Assembly (NCBI RefSeq): GCF_900108225.1
Contig: NZ_FNUZ01000002.1
Span: forward strand, 188,501 to 252,500
Direction: 5' to 3'
From: Thalassococcus halodurans
Lineage (GTDB): Bacteria; Pseudomonadota; Alphaproteobacteria; Rhodobacterales; Rhodobacteraceae
Length of the DNA stretch: 64,000 nucleotides
The position numbers were made by a program, and so were the translations under genes. Below are positions 46,471-57,001 of this stretch, one piece after another. Position 1 is the stretch's first letter. Each line of letters begins with the position of its first letter. A model generated the notes under the pieces. The model searched no databases, was not told the DNA's origin, and was given only the letters and a program-made list of their open reading frames with translations.

Positions 46471-47813
46471 GCTGCTGAAGACGCGATTTCAGCGACAATC
46501 CCGTCGACCACCTGTTCCAGCAACCCTTCGTCTTCGCATTCCGCCATCACGCGGATCAGGGGCTCGGTTCCGGATTTGCGGATCAACAAACGGCCTTTGC
46601 CGGTCAGCTGAGCCTCTGCCTCGGCGATCGAGGCTTTGACCGCCGCAACTTCAAGCGGGGTCTGGCCGGTTTCAAACCGAACGTTTTTCAAAAGCTGAGG
46701 CACGGGCTCAAAGCTTTGCGTCAGTTCCGAGGCCTTGCTGTTTGTCCGGACCATTTCCGCAAGGAATTGCAGACCCGCCATCAGCCCGTCACCCGTGGTC
46801 GCATAGTCGGTCATCACGATGTGACCCGACTGTTCGCCACCCAGATTGAAGCCATTTTTACGCATAGATTCAACAACATAGCGGTCGCCTACGCCGGTGC
46901 GTACCAGATTCAATCCGCGTCCCTGAAGGAACCGTTCCAAACCAAGGTTCGACATGACAGTGGCCACCAATGTGCCTTTGGCCAAGCGGTCTTCTTCCGC
47001 CCAACGGGCGGCCATCAGCGCCATGATCTGATCACCGTCAGCGACTTTGCCGGTCTCATCGATGATGATGACGCGGTCCGCGTCGCCGTCCAGGCAGATG
47101 CCAAGATCCGCGCCATGGGCGACCACAGTTTCCGCCGCAGATTGGGGTTTGGTCGAGCCACAGTTGTCGTTGATGTTCTTGCCGTTGGGCGTCACGCCCA
47201 CAGCGATCACTTCTGCGCCAAGCTCCCAAAGAACCTCGGGGGCTGCGCGATAGGCCGCACCATTGGCGCAGTCGATCACGATCTTCATCCCGTCCAGACG
47301 CATTCCTGTGGGGAACGATCCTTTGACCCGTTCCTGATACCGGAAACGGCCATCGTCAATCCGTTGCGCACGGCCGATATTGCCAGCGTCGGCCGGCCGG
47401 ACGCCTTCTTCGATCAGGGCTTCGATTTCTGCTTCTGCATCGTCCGACAATTTAAAGCCGTCGGGGCCAAAGAATTTGATGCCGTTGTCGTCAGCCGGAT
47501 TGTGCGAGGCTGAAATCATGATGCCCAGATCGGCGCGCATCGACGGGGTTAGAAGGCCCACGGCTGGCGTAGGAACAGGGCCAAGCAGCAAAACATTCAT
47601 GCCGGTGGACGTCAGACCAGCGGTCAACGCGTTTTCGAACATGTAGCCGGACAGCCGCGTATCCTTGCCAATGACCACACGGTGCACTCCACCGTGTTCG
47701 TTGCGGAAATAGCGTCCGGCCGCTGCGCCGATCATCACGGCCATTTCCACCGTCATCGGGAAAATATTTGCCGTACCACGGACGCCATCCGTGCCAAAAA
47801 GTTTACGCGACAT
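46467..47813 (-). CDS. glmM: Phosphoglucosamine mutase
   Basis: From the ATG at 47813, with AGAGGACA upstream, the enzyme has 448 residues and converts glucosamine-6-phosphate to glucosamine-1-phosphate for UDP-GlcNAc. The phospho-Ser loop is [17 protein letters not shown] near residue 100. The metal loop [13 protein letters not shown] and sugar-phosphate loop [12 protein letters not shown] follow. It overlaps folP by 11 bp, linking folate and cell-wall sugar genes. Confidence 0.95.
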   Translation of the reverse strand: MSRKLFGTDGVRGTANIFPMTVEMAVMIGAAAGRYFRNEHGGVHRVVIGKDTRLSGYMFENALTAGLTSTGMNVLLLGPVPTPAVGLLTPSMRADLGIMISASHNPADDNGIKFFGPDGFKLSDDAEAEIEALIEEGVRPADAGNIGRAQRIDDGRFRYQERVKGSFPTGMRLDGMKIVIDCANGAAYRAAPEVLWELGAEVIAVGVTPNGKNINDNCGSTKPQSAAETVVAHGADLGICLDGDADRVIIIDETGKVADGDQIMALMAARWAEEDRLAKGTLVATVMSNLGLERFLQGRGLNLVRTGVGDRYVVESMRKNGFNLGGEQSGHIVMTDYATTGDGLMAGLQFLAEMVRTNSKASELTQSFEPVPQLLKNVRFETGQTPLEVAAVKASIAEAEAQLTGKGRLLIRKSGTEPLIRVMAECEDEGLLEQVVDGIVAEIASSAA

Positions 47814-48825
47814 CAAAATGTCCTCTCGTCACTGCCAGGTGCAGGTCTAATGCCTGTTTGGTTTCACTTACATCATGGACGCGCAGGATTTGAATACCCT
47901 GAGCCACCGCCGCCAACGCGACAGCAATAGATCCAGGAGCGCGTTTGTCCGCCTCGGGGGCATTGCCGATAGTTCCGATGAACCGCTTGCGCGAAACGCC
48001 CAGAAGAATTGGGCACCCCAAGCCATGAAAAATGCTGATGTTTTGCAAAAGCGCAAGGTTGTGGGCCTGCGTCTTGCCAAAGCCGATACCGGGATCGACG
48101 ATAATCTTACCGCGGTCGAGGCCGAGGTTGACCAGTCGATCCACCTTGCTTTCAAGTGCGTCATACACATCCAGCACGACATCACTGTAGCGAGGGTCGT
48201 TTTGCATGGTTTCCGGTGTGCCCTGCGCGTGCATTACACAGATAGGCAGATCGAATTCAACGCAAAGGTCTGCCATGGCCGGATCGAAATCCAGACCGGA
48301 TACATCATTCAGTACTGTCGCCCCGTCCAGAATGGCAGCGCGCGCCACCATGGATTTACGGGTGTCGATGGAAATCGCAGACAGCCCTTCTGCGGTCAGG
48401 CGGGCGATCACAGGGGCCGTGCGGCGGATTTCTTCTTCGTCTGGCACAAATTCTGCGCCGGGGCGGGTGGACTCGCCCCCGATATCCAGAAAATCGGCGC
48501 CTTCTGCCGACAACAACTGCGCATGCGCCACTGCGCGCTCGGCATCGTTGTGGCGACCGCCATCGGAAAAGCTGTCAGGTGTGACGTTCACGATGCCCAT
48601 GATCGACGGCACGTCCATAGAAACGCCGGCAACGGGCGGGCGGCGGGCTGTCAGGCGGTGCAATACGTCAGCAGGAACGTCCTTCGCCGCGACAATGGCG
48701 CGATCGCCATCGCGTGAAAGCCGTTCTGCACGATCAAACCATAGGTATTCACTTCCCGCGACGGGGGCGGCTTCTGCCGGTTTGGCAGGGTCGTGTGAAA
48801 CGATGGGACGATAGTAGACTGTCAT
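47803..48825 (-). CDS. folP: Dihydropteroate synthase
   Basis: The enzyme joins p-aminobenzoate to the pterin for folate and is the sulfonamide target. From the ATG at 48825 it has 340 residues; an ATG at 48852 would add nine. An N-terminal extension of about 75 residues precedes the TIM barrel. Barrel motifs are [29 protein letters not shown] and [13 protein letters not shown], ending in GVSRKRFIG. It follows folB and overlaps glmM. Confidence 0.93.
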   Translation of the reverse strand: MTVYYRPIVSHDPAKPAEAAPVAGSEYLWFDRAERLSRDGDRAIVAAKDVPADVLHRLTARRPPVAGVSMDVPSIMGIVNVTPDSFSDGGRHNDAERAVAHAQLLSAEGADFLDIGGESTRPGAEFVPDEEEIRRTAPVIARLTAEGLSAISIDTRKSMVARAAILDGATVLNDVSGLDFDPAMADLCVEFDLPICVMHAQGTPETMQNDPRYSDVVLDVYDALESKVDRLVNLGLDRGKIIVDPGIGFGKTQAHNLALLQNISIFHGLGCPILLGVSRKRFIGTIGNAPEADKRAPGSIAVALAAVAQGIQILRVHDVSETKQALDLHLAVTRGHFDVA

Positions 48826-48864
48826 GGCCTGTGATTGCGCCATGACGGCCATTTACGCAAGACT

Positions 48865-49797
48865 TCAGATAACGCTATCGCCCAATGCGACATGTCTGAG
48901 CGGCACTGAAGCCTGTTCTGGCGGTGTTTCGCCGATCACGACCAATTCGACCGCAGTCATTTCACCGGCAAACCAAGCCGCCAGCGCGACCGAGTCTCGT
49001 GGCTGCGATTGTGGGCCTTGCGTGGCATCCAGCACGATCTTGGACGGTGCCCAGACGCAAATCTGGCCGTTCTTCATCGCCCAATCCAGTTCAGTCCGTG
49101 TCGCCACCACTTTGCAGCGATCATCCCGCGCGGCGAGAACCCAACCGTTTTGTTCAATCGCCAAAAGGTCGATCCGGCGCTGCACCATTTTGTGCGGAGA
49201 TTGCGGGCGGGGGGCCGGAATATCCGGTGCACCCACGCAGAAAATCAACGGGGCTTTACGGGACTGCAATTCGTCCAGCCAACCTGTCAGGCGCGGGTCT
49301 GCAATCGCTTCATTGCTCAGGTAAACGACACGCGGGTGAGGGCGCTCTTGCGCGACTTCGCCAAGGCGTTCGCCCAATTCCTTGCGCGAACGCACGATTT
49401 CGACGCCCAAAGCCCCCGGACCGCGATCCAGCTTTTCGATCCGTACAAACACGCGTAACGCTTGTGGTTCCAGAAGGATGCGTTCGGCAACACGCTCGGC
49501 CAGCGTTTCCAGCAGGTTCAGACGTTCCGCGGCCAGTTCTGCTGCGATGGCTTCGGTCACGCGGTCGTAGGACAGAATACGATCCACATCGTCATCCAGC
49601 GGGCCGGTGAAGGGCGTCACCTCAACCACAACATTGAAACAGATGCGCTGTGTCGTGCCGCGTTCCGCCTGAAAGGCACCGATTTCAACCTCGACGATAT
49701 GATCGCGCAGGGAAATGCGGTCGCGCGGGTCATCGCCGGAGGTGGCAATGGCGCGTTCCGAGGGGTGCGAAAAGGCAAGACGGATTTCAGACGCCAT
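48865..49797 (-). CDS. folB: Dihydroneopterin aldolase with extra C-terminal domain
   Basis: This 310-residue protein is far longer than standard FolB (about 120). The dihydroneopterin aldolase domain spans about residues 25-140 (DHIVEVEIGAFQAERG, with SYDRVTEAIAAEL and LLETLAERVAERIL). Residues 150-310 form an extra domain with PRVVYLSNEAIADPRLTG and KVVATRTELDWAMKNG, which I cannot assign. The first domain should release glycolaldehyde from dihydroneopterin in folate synthesis. It is followed by folP after 40 bp, so pterin steps are clustered. Confidence 0.88.
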   Translation of the reverse strand: MASEIRLAFSHPSERAIATSGDDPRDRISLRDHIVEVEIGAFQAERGTTQRICFNVVVEVTPFTGPLDDDVDRILSYDRVTEAIAAELAAERLNLLETLAERVAERILLEPQALRVFVRIEKLDRGPGALGVEIVRSRKELGERLGEVAQERPHPRVVYLSNEAIADPRLTGWLDELQSRKAPLIFCVGAPDIPAPRPQSPHKMVQRRIDLLAIEQNGWVLAARDDRCKVVATRTELDWAMKNGQICVWAPSKIVLDATQGPQSQPRDSVALAAWFAGEMTAVELVVIGETPPEQASVPLRHVALGDSVI

Positions 49798-49900
49798 GGT
49801 TTTTCCCGATCCGGTAATTGTCAGGGCCCCTGAATAACAAGAGCCCTGCGTTCATAGCCATAGCAACAGCGCCGTTTGGCAGCAAAAAGCGACCTATGTC

Positions 49901-50533
49901 TTAGTTTTGCGAAACGCGTACAGGCTGGCGGTAGAAGACATGCACGCCAATCTTTGCTGTCTTGGGGAAGACACGCGCCCAACGGGGGCTGACTGCAGTT
50001 GTGTGGTAGTGCGTTGCCCCATCGGTCAGGTTGCGCGGCGCACCGGACAGCATCAGTTTTGCAACCTTGCCCACACGACGATACGCGGCGGGTTCGGAAA
50101 TGGTTTCCGGAATGCCGTCGCACGTGAAGGTGAACTGGCAAGCATACTTGCGGCCAGTGCCCTGATGGATCACGCCGCAGACCGAGTCAGGATAGCGGGC
50201 GCTGTCCACACGGTTCATGATGACCTCGGCCACAGCAAACTGGCCTTTGACCGTTTCACCGCGTGCTTCGAAATAAAGCGCCTCGGCCAGACACTGCCAT
50301 TCTTTACCACCGGACGCGGTAGGTTGCGACGACAACCAATCTGCATCGTATTTGATAGAAGTGCTTGCGATGGCGGGTGCTTTTACCATACGCTTAAGAT
50401 GATCTTCGGCAGCGGAATTCAGGTTGCGTTGCTCTTGCCGCATCAGTTCGCCCAGCTTTGAGGCGTTCAGTTCGGCGTGCAGGGGCGTCGCGGTTAACAG
50501 GGCCAAAGCGATACATGTAAGTGTGCGCTTCAT
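49901..50533 (-). CDS. SleB-like cell wall hydrolase
   Basis: From the ATG at 50533, preceded by CGAGGAAAG, the protein has 210 residues. A signal peptide (about 1-20) is followed by a helical spacer and the Hydrolase_2 domain from residue 75: ALYFEARGETVKGQFAVAEVI with the catalytic Glu, NRVDSARYPDSVCGVIHQG, and GATHYHTTAVSPRWA. SleB domains act as lytic transglycosylases on peptidoglycan. It is a single gene between the PPDK-like gene and folB. Confidence 0.88.
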   Translation of the reverse strand: MKRTLTCIALALLTATPLHAELNASKLGELMRQEQRNLNSAAEDHLKRMVKAPAIASTSIKYDADWLSSQPTASGGKEWQCLAEALYFEARGETVKGQFAVAEVIMNRVDSARYPDSVCGVIHQGTGRKYACQFTFTCDGIPETISEPAAYRRVGKVAKLMLSGAPRNLTDGATHYHTTAVSPRWARVFPKTAKIGVHVFYRQPVRVSQN

Positions 50534-50685
50534 GTTGCTTTCCTCGTACAATCACATCAAACGCCCTTCTGGGCATCCGCGCCGTTTAGAGAAAAAAGCG
50601 CTCGGCGTCCACCTACCCGAAAACACAGGTTTGTAATCCCAACGCTCGGCGGCTGGTTTTGGCCTACATATATGGGCTGATCAGC

Positions 50686-53241
50686 TTAACTGGTCGCTAT
50701 CTTGAGGCGAATGGCCTCTTGGGCTGCGGCTAAACGTGCCACCGGTACCCGGAAGGGTGAACAGCTGACATAGTTGAATCCAAGGCCCCGACAGAAGGCG
50801 ATTGATTCGGGGTTGCCACCATGTTCGCCACAAATCGACATCACCACATCGGGATTGGCAGCACGGGCGCGTTCGAAACCCACTGTCAGCAATTCGCCCA
50901 CGCCGTCCACATCCAGAATATGGAACGGGTCTTCTTTATAGACGGACTGGTTGACATAGGCCGACATGAAGCGGCCCGCATCGTCGCGCGACAGGCCGTA
51001 GGTCATCTGTGTTAGGTCGTTGGTCCCGAAGCTCAGGAAATCGACGCTGCTTGCGATCTTGTCGGCCATCAGGCAGGCGCGGGGCGTTTCGACCATCACG
51101 CCAAGCCGGTAATCAAAGTCGCGACCATGTTCATTTCGAACTGCCGCGGCTACCGCATCAATGCGCGTTCGCACGATTTCCACCTCGCGCGGGGCCGAAA
51201 CCAGCGGGATCATGATTTCCGGTACGACAGGATCGCCTTCTTTGCTGGCGGTCAGGGTGGCCTCGAAAATCGCACGCACCTGCATTTCGTAGATTTCAGG
51301 TACGGTCAGCCCCAAGCGCACGCCACGAAGACCCAGCATCGGATTGTGTTCTTCCATGCTTTGAACGCGTCGGGTGACGTCGGAAACGGGCAGGTCCAGC
51401 GCCTCGGCCAGATCGCGCAGACCTGCGCGGTCTGAGGGCAGGAATTCGTGCAGGGGCGGATCGAACAGGCGGATACACACGGGCTGGCCGTGCATGATGC
51501 GGAACAATTCGGTGAAGTCCGCGATCTGCATCGGCAGCAACTGATCCAGTGCAGCACGGCGGTCTTCCGGTGCATCGGCGAAGATCATTTCCTGCATCAC
51601 GGTCAAACGACCCGGATCAAAGAACATATGCTCGGTCCGGCACAGGCCAATCCCGTGCGCATTAAAGCCTCGTGCAATGGCGGCGTCGGCAGGGGTGTCC
51701 GCGTTGGCGCGGATATCGATTTCACCTTCGGCGTCAGCCCAATCCATCAGCGTCTGGAAGCTATCATCCAGCCGTGCCTCAAGCATTTCAGGCGCACCCG
51801 AAAGAACCTCTCCGTTGGTGCCGTCGACGGTGATGATGTCGCCTTCTTGGAAAACACGGCCATCGCGGGCGATGATTTGGGCGCGCTTCGGATGGATACG
51901 GATACAGGCTGCGCCCACAACGCTGGGCAGGCCCAAACCACGGCCAATCACCGCAGCGTGGCTGGTCATGCCGCCCCGTTCGGTCAGAACGGCGACCGAG
52001 GCGTGCATGCCGCGCACATCCTCGGGCGAGGTTTCGCGGCGGACGAGGATACATGGCTCACCACGCGCGGCGCTTGCCTGCGCATCAGCGGCGGAAAATA
52101 CGATCCGTCCGGTCGCAGCGCCGGGACTGGCGGCGATGCCGTTGGCGATTACGTCGCGCACGGCGTCCGGATCGACCTGACGGTGCAACAATTCCACAAG
52201 CGCACGGGGTTCGACCCGCATCAGCGCCTCTTGCCGCGTGATGATGCCGTCTTCGACCAAGCGCACGACAATCCGAACGTTCCCGCGTGCGCTCCGATCC
52301 ACGCGGACGCCGTCCAGAATATGGACGCGACCGTTTTCAATGGTGAATTCGATCTGCATCTCGGCGCGCAGGCGCCGACGCATCAGTGCGGCGTGTTCTT
52401 TCAGTTCTTCAAAGGCTTGCGGTGCCAAGTCCTGCAAGGACGGCCCACGGTCATCTTGTTCCAGAAATAGCGATTTGGCACCAGCGGCCAGCGCCTCGCG
52501 GCCTTGGCTTTGGCTTAGATAGCGGCCCGTGATCTGTGGAAGGCCCGTATCTGAATTGACCAGCTGTAATACACCAGACCCGCATTCGCCGTGGCCCAGA
52601 CCCAGCGCCATTTCCTGCACTACAAGGCCAAGGCCTGCATCTACTGGTGCGCCTTTTGCTTGGCGAAGCAATCGCGCCGAAGTGCCTTCCCAAGCGCGCG
52701 CCATCGACCGCAGAACCTCGGCCAGTTGCACGGCGGGTGACTGTGGAAAGGGCTCTTCTGCCTCCTCTTCATAGGCCATCAACGCGTCGGACAGACCTTG
52801 CTGACCTTGCGCGTCAATCTCTTCGAACACATCGGGATCAAGGCGCGCGACGTGGATTGCGTATGTCTGAACAAAGCGTTGGTAGATCGATGCGGCGGCC
52901 TCGGCGCCAAGCTTGTCGGACAGTTCCACGAAGCTGGCGTCATTCATGCCCACATTCAGGATCGCACCGGGGCCACCCCAGTCAGGATCCTGCGAAGAGG
53001 GCCGCACACAGAGCAGGGCAACGGGCTGAAACTGCGACAAAAGCTGATCAAGGTCCGGCATTTCGCCGTTGGCGATGTCGTGGACGGTGCCAAAAGAAAG
53101 GGCAACGGTGCGCGGCACCGGCAAGTCCAAACGAACCAGTCTTTGCAAACACTTAGCACGCCCGCCGTGGGTGGACGGCTGGATCGGCGCGGTGGGTGTT
53201 ACAAGCGTAACAAAGGGTTCGTCTGGATTGAATTTCTGCAC
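50686..53241 (-). CDS. PPDK-like phosphotransferase (pyruvate, phosphate dikinase family)
   Basis: From GTG 53241, with AAGG nearby, the protein has 851 residues; a TTG at 53292 would lengthen it by 17. The ATP-grasp part has THGGRAKCLQRLVRLDLPVP and CVRPSSQDPDWGGPGAILNVG. The phospho-His domain has GGMTSHAAVIGRGLGLPSVVG. The PEP/pyruvate domain has GLCRTEHMFF, ETPRACLMADKIA, SFGTNDLTQMTYG and ICGEHGGNPESIAFC. All catalytic blocks look intact, but the N-terminal region is shorter and more diverged than classical PPDK. It interconverts pyruvate and PEP, or is a paralog with another role. It lies directly downstream of glyS. Confidence 0.85.
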   Translation of the reverse strand: MQKFNPDEPFVTLVTPTAPIQPSTHGGRAKCLQRLVRLDLPVPRTVALSFGTVHDIANGEMPDLDQLLSQFQPVALLCVRPSSQDPDWGGPGAILNVGMNDASFVELSDKLGAEAAASIYQRFVQTYAIHVARLDPDVFEEIDAQGQQGLSDALMAYEEEAEEPFPQSPAVQLAEVLRSMARAWEGTSARLLRQAKGAPVDAGLGLVVQEMALGLGHGECGSGVLQLVNSDTGLPQITGRYLSQSQGREALAAGAKSLFLEQDDRGPSLQDLAPQAFEELKEHAALMRRRLRAEMQIEFTIENGRVHILDGVRVDRSARGNVRIVVRLVEDGIITRQEALMRVEPRALVELLHRQVDPDAVRDVIANGIAASPGAATGRIVFSAADAQASAARGEPCILVRRETSPEDVRGMHASVAVLTERGGMTSHAAVIGRGLGLPSVVGAACIRIHPKRAQIIARDGRVFQEGDIITVDGTNGEVLSGAPEMLEARLDDSFQTLMDWADAEGEIDIRANADTPADAAIARGFNAHGIGLCRTEHMFFDPGRLTVMQEMIFADAPEDRRAALDQLLPMQIADFTELFRIMHGQPVCIRLFDPPLHEFLPSDRAGLRDLAEALDLPVSDVTRRVQSMEEHNPMLGLRGVRLGLTVPEIYEMQVRAIFEATLTASKEGDPVVPEIMIPLVSAPREVEIVRTRIDAVAAAVRNEHGRDFDYRLGVMVETPRACLMADKIASSVDFLSFGTNDLTQMTYGLSRDDAGRFMSAYVNQSVYKEDPFHILDVDGVGELLTVGFERARAANPDVVMSICGEHGGNPESIAFCRGLGFNYVSCSPFRVPVARLAAAQEAIRLKIATS

Positions 53242-53324
53242 TGCAGCACCTTTTGACTGAGTGCAGAATACAAAGGACGCGCCGCGTGACAAGAAATCTT
53301 TACAAACGGCGCGTCTTTATCTGT

Positions 53325-55382
53325 TCAGCCTTCAAGCTGGGTCAGGTCTGCAACCTGCAAACAGATGCTGCGGATGCTGGACAGCATGTTCAGACGGTTG
53401 CGGCGCAAGATGTCGCTGTCGGCATTGACCTGCACGGCCTCAAAGAAACCATCGACCGCACCACGCATGGTGGCCATGGCCTGCATGGCGGCAGCGAAGT
53501 CTTCGCGCTCCATCGCAGGTTTGATCTGTTCCTCAGCCGCGTCAAAAGCCGCAAACAGCGCTTTTTCTTCGGGCGTGTCGGCAAATTTGGGATCAGCGCC
53601 AAAGCTGTATTCAACGCCGTCTTTCTCTTCTGCCTGCGTCAGAATGTTGTTCGCACGCTTGAAGCCCTGAACCATGTTTTCACCGTCTTCGGTTTTCAGA
53701 ACGTCGGAGAGGGCGCGGGCGCGTTTGACCAGCAGGGTGATGTCGTCGTTGCCGGGCATTGCAAGGCAAGCGTCGATCACGTCATGGCGGATGCCATCGT
53801 CACGCAGGAAAACCTTCAGGCGATCATGGAAGAAGGACAGCAGATCAGTGGACCATTCCGCATCGCCAAAGACCTCGGACAGTGACATGCGGATGTCGTT
53901 GGTCAGAAGCAGGCGGATGACACCAAGGGCCGCACGACGCAGGGCGAAGGGGTCTTTGGACCCTGTGGGCTTTTCGTCGATGGCCCAGAAGCCGGTCAGA
54001 ACATCCAACTTATCGGCCAGCGCGACAGTCACAGAAACGGGCGCTGTGGGTACATCATCGGACGGACCCAGAGGCGAGTAGTGTTCTTCGCAGGCATTGG
54101 CGATCTCAGCGGGCAGGCCGGCAGCCTCGCTATAGTAGCGACCCATAAGTCCTTGAAGTTCAGGGAATTCAAAGACCATCTCAGACGACAGGTCTGCCTT
54201 AACCACTAGCGCGGCCTTGGCCGACAGGTCGGCATCTGCACCGACGGAGGGCGCGATCTTGCGCGCCAGTTCCGCGATGCGGTCGATCCGGTCTTTCTGG
54301 CTGCCCAGTTTGTTGTGGAAGGTCACATTAGACAGCTTTGCGGTCCATGCCTCAAGGCCTTCGGATTTCGCGACGCGCAGGTCGTTTTCCCAGAAGAATT
54401 TGGCATCAGCCAGACGGGCAGACAAAACCTTAAGGTTACCGGCCAGAATGGTCGCGCCATTATCCGATGTTTCGCGGTTGGCCACGGTGATGAAACGTTC
54501 GATCCGGCCATTCGACGGATTTTTCACCGAGAAGAATTTCTGATGTTCTTTCATCGAGGTTTGCAGAACCTCGGGCGGCAGCGACAGATATTCGTCCGCA
54601 ATCGCGCCCATCAACGTCACAGGCCATTCGACCAGACCTGCGTTTTCTGCCAGAAGACCGCGATCTTCGACGACCTCAAGGCCATTCGCGAAAGCGGCAT
54701 TTGTGGCGTCGTTCCAGATCATTTCCGCGCGTTCTTCGGGATTGATCAGAACATAGGCGCGTTTCAGCTTGGTTGTGTAGTCGTCAAAGGACGACACAGT
54801 GAACGCATCGGGTGCCATGAAACGATGGCCTTCGGTGACGTTCGACGCCTGAATGCCGTCTACGTCCAGCGGAACAACAGTTGCTTCGCCTGCGTCGTCG
54901 GTCAGGATACACAGAATGCGGTGCAGGGGGCGGACCCAGCGCAGCGAACCGGTGCCCCAACGCATGGATTTGGGCCACGGGAAGGTGCGAATGGTTTTCT
55001 CAAGAACCTCTGCCACGATCTCGGCCGCAGGACGGCCCTGTTTCTCGATGATCGCGTACAGGATCGTGCCCTTTTTCTCTTCCCGCTCGATCAAATCCTC
55101 GCGGGAAACACCTGCACCGCGCAGGAAGCCTTCGATGGCCTTCTCGGGCGCGTCGGCGCGGGGGCCTTTGCGTTCTTCACGCACATCGGGGCTTTTGTCC
55201 AACAGGCCTTCGATCGTCAGGGTCAGACGACGGGGCGTAGCAAACGCACCTGCGTGGGCATAGGTCAGGCCAGCTTCGACCAGACCGTCGGTCACCATCT
55301 TTTTCAGGTCTTCGCTGGCGCGGGCTTGCATGCGCGCAGGAATTTCTTCTGAAAACAGTTCGATAAGCAGATCGGACATCAT
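53325..55382 (-). CDS. glyS: Glycyl-tRNA synthetase beta subunit
   Basis: This 685-residue subunit starts at the ATG at 55382 (ATGA overlap with the preceding gene) or at 55379. It begins [19 protein letters not shown], typical of GlyS. EWPVTLMGAIADEYLSLPPEVLQTSMKEHQKFF lies near residue 270; the C-terminal half has the HD-like and anticodon-type domains. With GlyQ it forms the alpha2beta2 enzyme charging tRNA-Gly. It is separated from glyQ by a small membrane protein gene. Confidence 0.94.
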   Translation of the reverse strand: MMSDLLIELFSEEIPARMQARASEDLKKMVTDGLVEAGLTYAHAGAFATPRRLTLTIEGLLDKSPDVREERKGPRADAPEKAIEGFLRGAGVSREDLIEREEKKGTILYAIIEKQGRPAAEIVAEVLEKTIRTFPWPKSMRWGTGSLRWVRPLHRILCILTDDAGEATVVPLDVDGIQASNVTEGHRFMAPDAFTVSSFDDYTTKLKRAYVLINPEERAEMIWNDATNAAFANGLEVVEDRGLLAENAGLVEWPVTLMGAIADEYLSLPPEVLQTSMKEHQKFFSVKNPSNGRIERFITVANRETSDNGATILAGNLKVLSARLADAKFFWENDLRVAKSEGLEAWTAKLSNVTFHNKLGSQKDRIDRIAELARKIAPSVGADADLSAKAALVVKADLSSEMVFEFPELQGLMGRYYSEAAGLPAEIANACEEHYSPLGPSDDVPTAPVSVTVALADKLDVLTGFWAIDEKPTGSKDPFALRRAALGVIRLLLTNDIRMSLSEVFGDAEWSTDLLSFFHDRLKVFLRDDGIRHDVIDACLAMPGNDDITLLVKRARALSDVLKTEDGENMVQGFKRANNILTQAEEKDGVEYSFGADPKFADTPEEKALFAAFDAAEEQIKPAMEREDFAAAMQAMATMRGAVDGFFEAVQVNADSDILRRNRLNMLSSIRSICLQVADLTQLEG

Positions 55383-55915
55383 GTGTCTCCGTCGTTCAGG
55401 TTCCGCACAGGGCAATCTTCGCCCAAGGGGGAACCGTCATAAGTTTTGTCGCCGCAGTCGTTCACTTCGTGCCAGACAAAGCCGCGGCCATCGTCGGCCA
55501 CAGCAACAACGCGGTCGATGCCGAATTCCATGTTGCGTTCCCCAAGAAAGACGACCGCGCGACCCTGATCGATCAGCGTGCCGATTTCTTCCGCGTCAAA
55601 GCATTCAAACCAGCCGGGCGCCACGCGAGGGGCGCCACCGTCATAGATTTCATATGTCTCGGTCAGCGTCGCAACGCTGGTCGGGGTCGTGAAACACGCG
55701 CGATAGCGAATAGGGGAGCTGTCGGCGTCAATGGCTTGAAAATCCTCATAAAGGATCGTTTCCGGCATGGACGTTCCGACCGGTGTCATCTGTACGTCGT
55801 CAACGCCAGATGCGGTGACTTCCGTGTAGTATCCATAGACTTGGAAGTAGTACATGGCACCACCGGCAGCGAGGGCAGACAGCACGATCATGGCGGCTAG
55901 AACCTTTCCCATCAT
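55379..55915 (-). CDS. DUF6446-like membrane-anchored protein
   Basis: From the ATG at 55915 the protein has 178 residues. An N-terminal membrane helix (about residues 4-28, [20 protein letters not shown]) anchors a soluble domain with three visible Cys near AGFTTP-like, [11 protein letters not shown] and DCGDKT blocks. From memory it resembles a small family found between glyQ and glyS in this order, but I cannot verify the family name. It overlaps glyQ and glyS by 4 bp each, so the three genes are coupled. Function is unknown. Confidence 0.75.
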   Translation of the reverse strand: MMGKVLAAMIVLSALAAGGAMYYFQVYGYYTEVTASGVDDVQMTPVGTSMPETILYEDFQAIDADSSPIRYRACFTTPTSVATLTETYEIYDGGAPRVAPGWFECFDAEEIGTLIDQGRAVVFLGERNMEFGIDRVVAVADDGRGFVWHEVNDCGDKTYDGSPLGEDCPVRNLNDGDT

Positions 55916-56847
55916 TCTGCTGCAACCCATCCGCCCGCAGACGTCTGCACGAACGCATCAGCACAGGCTTTGGCAAGTGCACGGACGCGACCGATATAGG
56001 CCTGACGTTCGGTGACCGAAATCACGCCCCGCGCGTCCAGCAGATTGAACAGGTGGCTGGCCTTGATGCACTGGTCATAGGCAGGTTGCGCCATGACGAT
56101 GCGGCGGCCTGTTTTCGGATCATCCGCAGGCTGTTCCAGAATGCGGGCGCATTCGGCTTCGGCATCTTCAAAGTGCTTCAGCAGCGTATCGGTGTCGGCC
56201 ACGTCAAAGTTCCAGCGCGCGTATTGCGCCTCGGCTTCACGGAACACATCGCCATATGTCAGCGGAATGGGGGATGCCGGGTCGTTGAACGGCATTTCGT
56301 TGCCGTCATCATATCCCAGAACATACATCGCAAGGCGTTCCAGACCGTATGTCAGTTCGCCCGAAACGGGGTGGCAGTCGTGGCCGCCAACCTGTTGGAA
56401 ATAGGTGAACTGCGACACTTCCATGCCATCACACCAGACTTCCCAGCCCAGTCCCCAAGCGCCCAGTGTCGGGCTTTCCCAGTCGTCCTCGACAAAACGG
56501 ATATCGTGCACGTCCATGTTGATCCCGATCGCTTCGAGCGATCCAAGATACAAGTCTTGCAAGTTCGGCGGCGACGGTTTGATGATCACCTGATACTGGT
56601 AGTAGTGCTGCCAGCGGTTCGGGCTGTCACCATAGCGGCCATCTGTAGGGCGGCGGGACGGCTGCACATAGGCTGCTGTCCAGTGGGTCGAGCCAAGCGC
56701 GCGCAGTGTTGTCGCAGGGTGGAACGTGCCAGCGCCCACTTCCATATCGTAGGGCTGCAAGACTGCGCAGCCTTTCTCAGCCCAGTAGTTCTGGAGCCGC
56801 AGGATGATTTCCTGAAAGCTTTTGGGTTTTTCCGTTGAATTCGCCAT
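55912..56847 (-). CDS. glyQ: Glycyl-tRNA synthetase alpha subunit
   Basis: This 311-residue class II catalytic subunit begins with [19 protein letters not shown], then [25 protein letters not shown]. Motif 2-like [18 protein letters not shown] and the motif 3 region [17 protein letters not shown] are intact. Together with GlyS it charges tRNA-Gly. The stop overlaps the DUF6446-like gene by 4 bp. It is divergent from the protease-like gene. Confidence 0.95.
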   Translation of the reverse strand: MANSTEKPKSFQEIILRLQNYWAEKGCAVLQPYDMEVGAGTFHPATTLRALGSTHWTAAYVQPSRRPTDGRYGDSPNRWQHYYQYQVIIKPSPPNLQDLYLGSLEAIGINMDVHDIRFVEDDWESPTLGAWGLGWEVWCDGMEVSQFTYFQQVGGHDCHPVSGELTYGLERLAMYVLGYDDGNEMPFNDPASPIPLTYGDVFREAEAQYARWNFDVADTDTLLKHFEDAEAECARILEQPADDPKTGRRIVMAQPAYDQCIKASHLFNLLDARGVISVTERQAYIGRVRALAKACADAFVQTSAGGWVAAE

Positions 56848-57001
56848 GGTTCACCCTTCCGATCTTCGAGCGCCTGCTTATGGTGACACAGTCCAGTGGT
56901 CAATCTTCGCTTCACCATTATTTCACGTGCAGGCGCCTACGGATTTGGTAAACAGGGCCGATAGAAAAAGAAATGACCGACTACGAGGGATTGCTGCAGG
57001 T

